From Sulfurisoma sp963709555 (GTDB taxonomy: Bacteria; Pseudomonadota; Gammaproteobacteria; Burkholderiales; Rhodocyclaceae): 44,811 bases of DNA. Position 1 is the stretch's first letter. Each line of letters begins with the position of its first letter. The stretch lies in contig CAVPWR010000001.1 of the NCBI GenBank assembly GCA_963709555.1, forward strand, positions 1 through 44,811, in the 5' to 3' direction. The translations under genes were made by a program, and so were the position numbers. The notes beneath the pieces were generated by a model. The model was not told the origin of the DNA and searched no databases. It worked only from the letters and a program-made list of their open reading frames with translations. This document shows positions 1-7,255 of the stretch, piece after piece.

Positions 1-591
1 GTCTGGCACCAAACGAGGGTGCGGTGCGCCCAGGGCGGCGTAGAAGGGCAGGGCGGTGCGGGCCGCCACGCGCGCGGCGAAGTCGGGCAGCCAGGCCATC
101 AGGTGTGCTTGAGGAAGCGTGCCGACCTCCGCGATCTTCACCGCGCTCCAGAAGCAGGGCCACGAACTGCAATTCGTGGGTGATGTAAGCTGCAAATGGT
201 CGTCCGTCATCTGGCGCCAGTCGCGGCTGCGATGCCTGGCGCTTGTAGAACTCGCGCACGGCGAATGTCGGCCCCTGCATGACAGATGGTCCTCATCAAG
301 CCAGACCGATTCGCGGGGAGACGCCGCAAGCCATGCGTCAGGTAAATCGCCGCGTAGTCGGCGGCCAGATCATCAGGTCGCTGCTCTGCGGCGCTGCCGT
401 CGCCTTGTCCCCGAGTGCTGCAAGGAAGCGTCCAAGGCAATGCAGCGGGGTGCTCCTGCGCCACCAGGTCCAGGTTGCCGGGAACCCGCGTCGCGAAGCG
501 CAACGAGGGTGTCCGCGTCGAGCTCGCGATCATGCAGCCGTGCCAGCGTCTCCGCGTCGTCGGCCAGCGCCGCCCAGGTCTCGCTGCTCAC
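1..591 (-). CDS. TorD-family molybdoenzyme chaperone (partial, frame-shifted)
   Basis: This is a cytoplasmic chaperone of the TorD/DmsD family, which binds the Tat leader and helps insert the molybdenum cofactor into the partner reductase. The start is a GTG at 591 whose GTGA overlaps the stop inferred for the Fe-S subunit. Recognisable family pieces lie in different frames: an N-terminal helix rich in Leu/Ala/Asp, the conserved segment ESVWLDEDHL, the segment TFAVREFYKR, and a C-terminal AWLPDFAARV followed by FYAAL. At least four frame changes are needed to join them, so no intact reading frame exists as given. About 197 codons are present, close to the usual 190-220, so only the last few residues may lie beyond the left edge. 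It is the last gene of the molybdoenzyme operon, which fits a dedicated chaperone. Family assignment is fairly sure; partner assignment is inferred from position. Confidence 0.72.
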
Positions 592-1255
592 GTGCCCACC
601 TTGCCTTTGCTGTGCGGACGAAGACGATGGAAGGGTTGGTCAGCTCGGGGTTGGCCATGTGCTTGACCTGGCGAACCGGCTTGTCGTTGGGGCCGATGGC
701 CTTGGTGGCATGGGTGCCGGCGCGCAACTGGTCGATCGGGCCGATGTCGAGCACGCGCATCATGCAGGCCATGACGCAGTAGGGCTTGCGGCCGGCCTCG
801 ATCTCGTCGACGCACATGTTGCATTTCTTGACGATCTGCTCCGACGGATCCCACTGCGGCGCGCCGAAGGGGCAGGCGGCCTCGCACCGGCGGCAGCCGA
901 TGCACAGCGTCGAGTCGATGTCGACGATGCCGTTGTTCTCGCGCTTCCAGATCGCGCCGGTCGGGCAGGTCGGCAGGCAGGCCGGCTCGGCGCAGTGGTT
1001 GCAGGACATGTTCACCTTGTAGGCGAACACGTCGGGGTAGGGGCCGCCCTCGACGTACATCACGCGGCGGAAGCGCGGGCCGGGCGGCAGGCCGTTCTTG
1101 TCCTTGCAGGCGATTTCGCAGGCGCGGCAGCCGATGCAGTCGACGTTGTTGTGGATGAAGCCCAGCTGCTTTTCGGGCTTCACCGGTTCGTAGGTCTGCG
1201 CCACCTTGCGATGCAGGGCGTTCTTGGCCTCTTTCATGTCGACTTTCTTGGCCAT
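588..1255 (-). CDS. DmsB/PsrB-type four-cluster [4Fe-4S] electron-transfer subunit
   Basis: This is the iron-sulfur beta subunit of a DMSO-reductase-family enzyme, carrying electrons between the catalytic subunit and a membrane or cytochrome partner. Four Cys groups are visible: CIGCRACEIACKDKN, CNHCAEPACLPTCPTGA, CIGCRRCEAACPFGAP, and CNMC paired with CVMAC. That gives the 16 ligands expected for four clusters. It has no leader of its own, so it presumably crosses with the Tat-exported alpha subunit. The ATG at 1255 lies directly after the catalytic gene, whose stop is at 1257. The uninterrupted frame runs on to 530 into the chaperone. A one-base change near 606 instead gives the ending HSKGKVGT with a TGA overlapping the next GTG start, which I prefer. 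No NrfD/DmsC-type membrane anchor gene is present in this operon. Confidence 0.9.
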
Positions 1256-1256
1256 G

Positions 1257-3835
1257 TCAGGTATCCCTGCGGAAAACGATGGAGCGCGCGGTGGCCAGCG
1301 GGTCCCAGCCGGGGCGATGGTCCAGCTGGGTCTTCTTGATGTCGACGAGGATGGTGTTGTAGGCGAAGGCGCCCGCCGGGCTCGGCTCGTCGGGCGTCAG
1401 GAAGTCCGGGTTGCCGGCGCGGTCGACGCCGTTCTTGTCGAGGTCCATCCACGCGCCTTCATACAGCACGGCGACGCCGGGCATGCAGCGCTCGGTGACA
1501 TAGACCGGCACCACCACCTTGCCGCGATCGTTCCAGACCTCGACGATGTCGCCGGTCCTGATGCCCAGCTTCGCCGCGTCGGAGGCGTTGATCGTGATCT
1601 CCTGCTGGTAGGTCTCGCGCAGCCAGGGAATGTTGTTGAAAATCGAGTGGGTGCGCCAGCGCGGGTGGGGCGTGATGAGGTGGAAGGGGAACTTCTTGCC
1701 TTGTCGGGTGGTTGAGCGACTCGAAGGGCTCGATCCATTTCGGGATCGCCGGGATCTCGTAGCCGTACTGGGTCTTCGTCCAGTCCTTGACCTGCGCCAG
1801 CGTGGTCGAGAAGATCTCGATCTTGCCCGACGGGGTCTCGAAGTGCTCGCCTTCCTCGATCTGCTCGCGGAAGGCGACGTGCGGCTGGTCGAACTTGAAC
1901 TTGTAGACGCCGCGGCTCTTGAACTCCTCCCAGGACATCTTTACGCCCTGGTGGTCCTGCACCTTTCTTCCACCAGTCGGTCAGATAGGCCTCGTCGACC
2001 GCGTCCGGGTTGTCGAAGTAGGTGCGGTCGGCGCGCGGGTTGTAGCGCTTGCCGAGGTCCTTGAGCCGGGTCGGGTCGAGCGCCTCGAGGCGGTAGGCGA
2101 GCTCGGTGAAGATCTGGAAGTCGGTCTTCGACTCGCCCAGCGGCTCGATGACCTTGGGCCGGTGGATGTAGTAGTGGCCCTTGTACCAGGGCAGGGCCAC
2201 GTCGTGGCGCTCGAAGTGGGTGGCCACCGGCAGCAGCACGTCGGCCCAGATGCCCGAGGGCGTGATGGTCGAATCCATGCAGACCACCAGCTCCAGCTTC
2301 TCGATCGCCTGGATTTCCTTGTTGATGTTGGTGAGCTGGTTGAACCAGTCGGAGCCCTGCCAGAAGATGCCCTTGATGTTGGGGATCTTGCCGTCGAGCT
2401 CGTCGTTGCGCGGCCAGCAGCCGATCTCCTCGCGCTTGACGTTGGGGTAGTTGAGCACGCAGTGGGCCCAGCGGTCGGACTTGATCGAGGCCCACCAGAG
2501 GTTGGCGTTCTCGTCGTAGGGGTAGGCCACGCTCTCGGCGTGCCAGCCCTTGCCGACGCCCTCGGCGCAGCCGCCGAGGATGCCGATGTTGCCGGTCATC
2601 GCCTGCACCGCGGCGGCCATGCGGTTGTACTGCTCGCCGTAGGCGGCGCGGCCCGGCGCCCAGGTGGCCTTCAGCGCGGCCGGCTTGGTCGTGGCGTACA
2701 TGCGCGCCAGCTTGCCGATGTCGGCCGCCTTGACGCCGCAGATCGGCTCCGCCCACTCCGGCGTCTTGGGCGTGTTGTCGTACTTGCCGAGGATGTAGTC
2801 CTTGAAGTTCTCCTGGCCCTTGGCCCAGCCGGGCATCGTGCCCTCGTCCATGCCCTGAACGAACTTGTCGATGAACTTCTGGTCCTGCAGGTTCTCGGAG
2901 AAGATGTCGTGCGCCATGCCGGCGAGCATGGCGGCGTCGGTGTTGGGCTTGATCGGAATCCACCAGGCGTCGTAGGTCGAGGCCGAGTCGGTGTATTGCG
3001 GATCGACCAGCACGAACTTGCAGCCGCTCTGCTTGGCCATGCGCATGTAGTAGAAGGTGTTGCCGCCGTGGAAGGTGTAGGCCGGGTTCCAGCCCCACAT
3101 GATGATCAGCTTGCTGTGGGCGAAGGTGTCGTCCTCGTTGCCGTCCTCGATGGTGCCGAAGGTCATGCGGCTGGAGAAGGTGGTGCCCTGGTAGCTGGGC
3201 ACCGACCACGAATTGGTGCGGCAGCCGAACATGCCGAGGAAGCGGGCGAGCAGGCCCTCGATCTGGTCGGACTTGTGCAGAGCGCCGTATGAAGTCCCCG
3301 CATACGCCTGGTCGAGCATCGCGGTCGGGCCGTAGTTCTTCTTCAGTTCGACCATCTTGTTGGCGATGTGGTCCAGCGCCTCGTCCCACGACACCCGCTT
3401 GAACTTGCCCTCGCCGCGCTTGCCGACGCGCATCATCGGGTAGAGCAGGCGCTCGGGCGAATAGAGCCGCGCGCGGTAGGAGCGGCCGCGCAGGCAGGCG
3501 CGCAGCTGCGGCTCCTCGTCGGTATCCTTGCCGTAGGCGCCGTTCTCCTGGTAGCGACCGTCGTCGGTGGACAGCCGCACGATGACGTCGCCCTTCTTGT
3601 GCGCGACCAGCATGTGGCGCGAACCGCAGTTGTGGTCGCAGCTGGTGACGACCGTGGTGAGCTGGTCGTCGGTGTAGTGCGGCGCGTAGGCGAAGGCCTG
3701 GGCTTCCTTCTTCTGCGTCGCCAGCTCGACCAGGCCGCCGGCGGCGGAAAGCGCGGCGCCCGCGGCGGCCGTCTTCATGAAGCTGCGGCGGCCGGGGTTG
3801 AGAATGTTCTTGATCCAGTCAGGTGTCGGTTTCAT
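1257..3835 (-). CDS. Tat-exported DMSO-reductase-family molybdopterin oxidoreductase, catalytic subunit
   Basis: This is a periplasmic molybdo-bis-PGD enzyme of the DmsA-like branch, about 858 residues. A twin-arginine leader (RRSFMK, Arg16-Arg17, then an Ala/Gly-rich stretch) is followed by a Fe-S motif region with C66, C70, H74 and C114, where DmsA-type proteins normally have a third Cys at the H74 position. The family segment LRACLRGRS follows. The Asn-Ser-Trp-Ser segment near residues 208-211 lies where a Mo ligand may sit, but I cannot assign the ligand. Two +1 shifts break the frame, near 1963 (after DWWKK) and near 1704 (after NHP); removing one base at each restores the C-terminal MoCo-binding domain ending at 1257. 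The substrate is unknown. S- or N-oxide reduction, including methionine sulfoxide, is possible given the neighbouring Met-rich gene, but this is inference. Confidence 0.88.
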
Positions 3836-3838
3836 GGT

Positions 3839-4697
3839 TCAGTGTCCTGCCGGTTTGGAGGTTGCGGACTGGATGAGGAAGCGTGCCTCGGAATGACGCG
3901 GGCGCAGGCGTGCCCACTCGGGCGTGCCCTCCGGCATGGCGGGCCAGGGATTGCGCGCATAGGGGTAGCTGATGCGATACCACGGGCGGCCGCCGTGGCA
4001 GCCGTAGCAGACGTCGCCGCCGGTCTTGTCTGACGGCGCCGGCCTTCTCGATGGCCTCGGCGTTGAGGTAGTTCACCTGGTGGCGGTTGGTGCGGATGGC
4101 GGAGTGGCAGGACACGCAGTTGTTCTGGAAGGTGTCCTTGACCTGATGCCAGGGACCGGTGAGGCCGGTCATGACCGGCCAGTTCATCTGGCCGTGGCAT
4201 TTGAGGCAGCTGGTCTCGGGATTCACCTGCTTGCGCAGCGTGAAGCCGGTGTCGTCCTGCGGCGGCGATGTCGCCACGGTGGCCGATGCGCCCTGCGCTT
4301 CCTCGCGCGGGTCGTGGCCTTCGTGGCAGGTATTGCACTTGAGGTTCATCAGCTGCTTCGCCATCGGCGTGACCAGGTGGCGACGGTGGAAGGTGTCCTG
4401 CTCGCCCTGGTAGGTCGACACCTGCTGGTACCAGGCCAGGCTGTCGGCGGCCTTGACGCCGGCGGGGGATACGGCACGCACCTTGTCCTCGAGCACTTCC
4501 TTGTGGCAGACGAGGCACTGCGCGTCGGTGGCTGACTCGATCGCCGGCTTGAAGTGCAGCGGGCTATAGACGGCCCGCAGGTGCTGGCCGGCGTGGTCGC
4601 CGGCATTGGCCACGCCCGGTGTCCGGACGGTATGCCCGGTCACGATGCTCCAGGCGGAGACGGCGATGACCACCGCTACCAATATCCATCTCAACAT
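3839..4697 (-). CDS. Membrane-anchored pentahaem c-type cytochrome
   Basis: This is a periplasmic multihaem cytochrome, likely the electron carrier between the quinone pool and the molybdoenzyme encoded just downstream. The N-terminus has one hydrophobic segment (about residues 3-19) without an obvious cleavage site, which suggests a signal anchor. CxxCH motifs are CLVCH (61-65), CNTCH (121-125), CLKCH (164-168) and CVSCH (194-198). A fifth, CYGCH, is seen only after correcting a +1 shift near 4034. After that correction the protein ends with SKPAGH and TGA at 3839-3841, four bases before the catalytic gene's ATG. Without correction the C-terminus is garbled and the fifth haem lost. Extra His residues could be distal ligands. 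It resembles NapC/NrfB-like carriers in general plan only; I cannot place it in a named family. Confidence 0.85.
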
Positions 4698-4736
4698 GAT
4701 GTCACTCTCTCGCAGCTTGAATTCATGACGAGCCGC

Positions 4737-5066
4737 TCAGGGCGCGGCCTTCTGCGGGGCATGCAGGCCGCGCAGGTCGTAAGGGCCCGGCATGCCGGGC
4801 AGCGTAAATGGGTTGTACCAGGCGCCCTGGTGGTCGAGGAACTTGAGGATGCTCTCGGGGGCTGGTGGGGTAACGCCGCGCAATGCAGCCGCACGCCAGG
4901 CATCGCTGCGCGCGAAATCCTTGATCGCGGGAGCCTGGGCCGGACGCTGGTAGGGCGCAAGACCGGCGACGGGGGTGGGCGAGGCATTGGCCGCGGCTGC
5001 CGGCAATGCCGCAAGCCAGGTTAGTCCTAACAGCATGTTGCCGAATGTGCGCACGATGGGTTTCAT
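4737..5066 (-). CDS. Small secreted protein of unknown function in the molybdoenzyme operon
   Basis: This is a 109-residue protein with a signal peptide: positive N-terminus MKPIVR, a hydrophobic core, and cleavage likely after an Ala-rich stretch near residue 26. The mature part is Pro/Ala-rich, without Cys, and ends in a Gly/Pro-rich segment (WYNPFTLPGMPGPYDLRG). The frame extends upstream to 5147, but the start at 5066 is preceded by GGGAGAG and gives a clean signal peptide, so I chose it. It sits between the Met-rich gene and the pentahaem cytochrome, all on the same strand. I do not recognise the family. It may be an accessory periplasmic factor of the redox module. Confidence 0.7.
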   Translation of the reverse strand: MKPIVRTFGNMLLGLTWLAALPAAAANASPTPVAGLAPYQRPAQAPAIKDFARSDAWRAAALRGVTPPAPESILKFLDHQGAWYNPFTLPGMPGPYDLRGLHAPQKAAP

Positions 5067-5167
5067 TCTCTTGCACTCTCCCGTATAGGAAAGATCGCTT
5101 AAAAGGGGCCGACGGGGCGCCCACCCCATCGGCCAAATCATGAGCAAACTGCGAACTGCGAACTACC

Positions 5168-5640
5168 TTACTTCTTGCCTTCCATGCCGGACATGCCCTT
5201 CTGACCTTCCATGCCGGACATACCCTTCTGACCCGACATGCCGCTCATGCCCTTCTGACCTTCCATGCCGCTCATGCCTTCCATACCGGACATGCCGGAC
5301 ATGCCTTCCTGGGACTTCTTCTTGGACTTCTTCTTGCCTTCCATGCCGGACATGCCTTCCATGCCGCTCATGCCCTTCTGGCCTTCCATACCCGACATGC
5401 CCTTCTGACCCGACATGCCTGCCATGCCTTTCTGACCTTCCATGCCGCTCATGCCCTTCTGACCTTCCATACCAGACATGCCCTTCTGACCCGACATGCC
5501 TTTCTGGCCTTCCATGCCTTTCTGACCTTCCATGCCTGCCATGCCCTTCTGGCCTTCCATGCCAGCCATGCCGGACATGCCTTTCTGGCCCTCCATCCCG
5601 CTCATGCCTTTCTGATCGGCGGCATTGGCGGAAACGGCGA
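5168..5640 (-). repeat. Tandem 9-27 bp coding repeats in the Met-rich gene
   Basis: The coding DNA is a degenerate tandem array of units encoding GMSGMEGQK and variants, seen on the plus strand as repeated cttccatgcc / gctcatgccc / ttctgacc blocks. Unit order varies and third-position changes occur, which suggests expansion and shuffling by slippage or recombination. Repeat number could differ between strains, and short-read or noisy assembly could collapse or expand it. Confidence 0.8.
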
Positions 5641-5680
5641 AGCCGAGGGACATTGCAACGACGAGTAGCGATTTGACCAT
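5168..5680 (-). CDS. Secreted methionine-rich repeat protein (GM-SGM-EGQK repeats)
   Basis: This is a 170-residue protein with a signal peptide (residues 1-20, ending SANA-A). The mature part is built almost wholly of short units such as GMSGMEGQK, GMAGM and GMSGQK. About 32 Met occur in about 150 residues, each preceded by Gly, with a Lys/Ser-rich spacer (KKKSKKKS) near the middle. Cys, His, Trp and Tyr are absent, so redox or metal chemistry would rest on thioethers. The start is supported by AGGAGA eight bases upstream. Periplasmic Met-rich proteins are known as sacrificial oxidant sinks (MrpX, paired with the methionine sulfoxide reductase YedYZ in Azospira) and as Cu(I)/Ag(I) binders; either is possible here. 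It is the first gene after a sigma-54 promoter candidate and lies upstream of a molybdoenzyme operon. Confidence 0.85.
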   Translation of the reverse strand: MVKSLLVVAMSLGFAVSANAADQKGMSGMEGQKGMSGMAGMEGQKGMAGMEGQKGMEGQKGMSGQKGMSGMEGQKGMSGMEGQKGMAGMSGQKGMSGMEGQKGMSGMEGMSGMEGKKKSKKKSQEGMSGMSGMEGMSGMEGQKGMSGMSGQKGMSGMEGQKGMSGMEGKK

Positions 5681-5698
5681 CCTGTTTTCTCCTGGGTT

Positions 5699-5712
5699 TT
5701 GATATTGATCAC
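5699..5712. promoter_or_regulatory. FNR/ANR-like box candidate
   Basis: The sequence TTGAT-ATTG-ATCAC matches the FNR consensus TTGAT-N4-ATCAA at nine of ten positions. It lies 18 bases upstream of the Met-rich start codon and downstream of the proposed sigma-54 start site, so if used it would more likely repress or act from a second promoter. It rests on consensus match alone. Confidence 0.4.
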
Positions 5713-5785
5713 ATCAGCTGCGGATTCCGCCGAGCTGCCGGGCATGGCGAAGCCGGTCGGCTTGCGCGTCGCCCATGGACCTAAC

Positions 5786-5801
5786 AGCACGTCCCATGCC
5801 A
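5786..5801 (-). promoter_or_regulatory. Sigma-54 (-24/-12) promoter candidate for the Met-rich/molybdoenzyme unit
   Basis: Read on the minus strand the site is TGGCATGGGACGTGCT. It has the invariant GG and GC dinucleotides with the required ten bases between them, and differs from TGGCAC-N5-TTGCW at two positions. The start of transcription would be near 5775, giving a leader of about 95 bases to the Met-rich start at 5680. The gene immediately upstream encodes a GAFTGA-containing sigma-54 activator, which supports the call. Confidence 0.6.
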
Positions 5802-5902
5802 CCCCGCCATGGCGAGATCAACTATATGTTTTTATTGGAGAAAACGATTTCGCCGCGGGGCCCGTCCTGGCCGGCCTCATGACGAAATGACATGCCCAAA
5901 AC

Positions 5903-5924
5903 TGCCAAATTGGCAGATTGCCAA
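5903..5924. promoter_or_regulatory. Palindromic upstream activator-site candidate for the NtrC-type regulator
   Basis: Three alternating half-sites are present: TGCCAA (5903-5908), TTGGCA (5910-5915) and TGCCAA (5919-5924). They form two overlapping perfect palindromes with spacers of 1 and 3 bases. The element lies about 130-150 bases upstream of the predicted sigma-54 start site, a usual distance for an enhancer. It starts three bases after the regulator's stop codon, so it could instead or also act as a weak hairpin at the end of that mRNA; there is no good U-run. Confidence 0.5.
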
Positions 5925-5926
5925 GG

Positions 5927-7255
5927 TCAGCGCATGCCGAATTTTTCGATCAGGCGGTAGATATTGCGTTCGCTGATACCCAGCACGGCGGCGGCCTTCT
6001 GCCGGTTGCCGCCATGCCGCGCCAGGATCTGCGCCAGGTAGGCGCGCTCGATTTCCTCGAGGTCCGGCTCGCCGGCGAAGCGCAGGGTCACGCCGCTGCC
6101 ACTGCCGCGCGGGATGAAACCGAGGTGCTCGGCGCGGATCTCGAGCCCGGGACGGGCGACGATGACGGCGCGCTCGATCGCGTTGCGCAGCTCGCGGACG
6201 TTGCCGGGCCAGGCATGGTCGCGCAGCAGCGTCATCGCCTCCGCGGTGATCGACAGGGGTGCGACGCGGCCGAACTCGGCGGCGAAGTGGAGCGCCAGCG
6301 GCTCGATATCCTCGCGCCTCTCGCGCAGCGGCGGCACGGTGATGACGAAGCGCGACAGGCGGAAGTAGAGGTCGCTGCGGAAGCTGCCTTCCTCGCTCAT
6401 CCGCGCGATGTCGCGGTTGGTGGCGACGACGAAGCGCGCGTCGGTGGACAGCGTCTTGGTGCCGCCGAGGCGGCGGAAGGTGCCGGTCTCCATCACGCGC
6501 AGCAGCTTGGCCTGGATCGCCGCGCCGATGTCGCCGATCTCGTCGAGGAACAGCGTGCCGTTGACGGCTTCCTCGATCAGGCCCTTCTTCTGGCGGTCGG
6601 CGCCGGTGAAGGCGCCGCGCTCGTGGCCGAACAGTTCGGACTCGAACAGGTTCTCTTGCAGGCCGCAACTGTTGACGGTGACCATCTCGCGTCCGGCGCG
6701 CGCACTGCGCTGGTGGATGGCCTGGGCCACCATCTCCTTGCCGCTGCCGGATTCGCCGAGGATCAGCACGGTCGCGTCGGTCGGGGCCACGGCGTCGATC
6801 ATGGCGCGGACCTCGCGCATGGGGCGACTGTCGCCGATCAGCGATGCCGGGCGCCGCGAGGCTAGACGGTTGCGGTAGAACTGGTTGAAGCGCTTGAGTT
6901 CGGCATTCTCGAGCACGCGACGCACGGTCAACTCGAGTTCGTCGAGGTCCACCGGCTTGGTCAGGTAGTCGGTGGCGCCCTGGCGGATGGCGCTGACGGC
7001 ATTGCGGATCGAGCCGAAGCCGGTGAGCACGATCACCGGGTACTGGCCGCGCAGTTCCTCGATGATGCGGTCGCCGTCGGAGTCCGGCAGCTTGAAGTCG
7101 AGGATGATCGCATCCGGCTCCATCTCGGCCAGCCGTGCCTGTTCCTCGCGCCAGCTGGCGGCTCCCACTGCGGTGAATCCCATGTTCCCGAGCTGGCGCA
7201 GCAGCAGCTTGTTGAAGGTGGCGTCGTCGTCGACGACGAGCAGGGTCTTTTTCAT
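5927..7255 (-). CDS. NtrC-family sigma-54-dependent response regulator
   Basis: This is a 442-residue transcription activator. It has a receiver domain (phospho-acceptor Asp53 in ILDFKLP, acidic triad DDD at 9-11), a central AAA+ domain with Walker A GESGSGKE, the sigma-54 contact loop GAFTGA and Walker B LFLDEIGD, and a Fis-type helix-turn-helix at the C-terminus (GNRQKAAAVLGISERNIYRL). It is complete and in one frame. Its ATG overlaps the TGA of the sensor kinase (ATGA), so the two are translationally coupled. The nearest downstream target is the Met-rich/molybdoenzyme unit, which begins 246 bases away and has a sigma-54 promoter candidate. The signal is inferred from the kinase. Confidence 0.95.
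   Translation of the reverse strand: MKKTLLVVDDDATFNKLLLRQLGNMGFTAVGAASWREEQARLAEMEPDAIILDFKLPDSDGDRIIEELRGQYPVIVLTGFGSIRNAVSAIRQGATDYLTKPVDLDELELTVRRVLENAELKRFNQFYRNRLASRRPASLIGDSRPMREVRAMIDAVAPTDATVLILGESGSGKEMVAQAIHQRSARAGREMVTVNSCGLQENLFESELFGHERGAFTGADRQKKGLIEEAVNGTLFLDEIGDIGAAIQAKLLRVMETGTFRRLGGTKTLSTDARFVVATNRDIARMSEEGSFRSDLYFRLSRFVITVPPLRERREDIEPLALHFAAEFGRVAPLSITAEAMTLLRDHAWPGNVRELRNAIERAVIVARPGLEIRAEHLGFIPRGSGSGVTLRFAGEPDLEEIERAYLAQILARHGGNRQKAAAVLGISERNIYRLIEKFGMR

Noticed and set aside
1919..3292. Long plus-strand frame opposite the molybdoenzyme gene
   Set aside because: Composition is the Val/Leu/Gly/His/Arg-rich pattern typical of the antisense of GC-rich coding DNA; the minus strand has clear motifs.
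3839..4697. Tetrahaem (four-haem) cytochrome as the frame stands
   Set aside because: A fifth CYGCH appears after removing one base near 4034, and the corrected frame ends neatly four bases before the next gene.
5168..5640. Regular repeats resembling a CRISPR array
   Set aside because: The units are short, adjoin one another, vary and stay in frame; there are no unique spacers of constant length and no cas genes.
5140..5676. Plus-strand open frame of 178 codons rich in Cys and Pro (CLPCRTCPS repeats)
   Set aside because: It is the exact complement of the Met-rich repeat gene. The minus-strand frame has a signal peptide and ribosome-binding site; the Cys pattern is a by-product of the repeats.
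5891..5917. Alternative sigma-54 site TGGCAGTTTTGGGC on the minus strand
   Set aside because: GG and GC are separated by nine bases instead of ten, a spacing known to abolish sigma-54 promoters.
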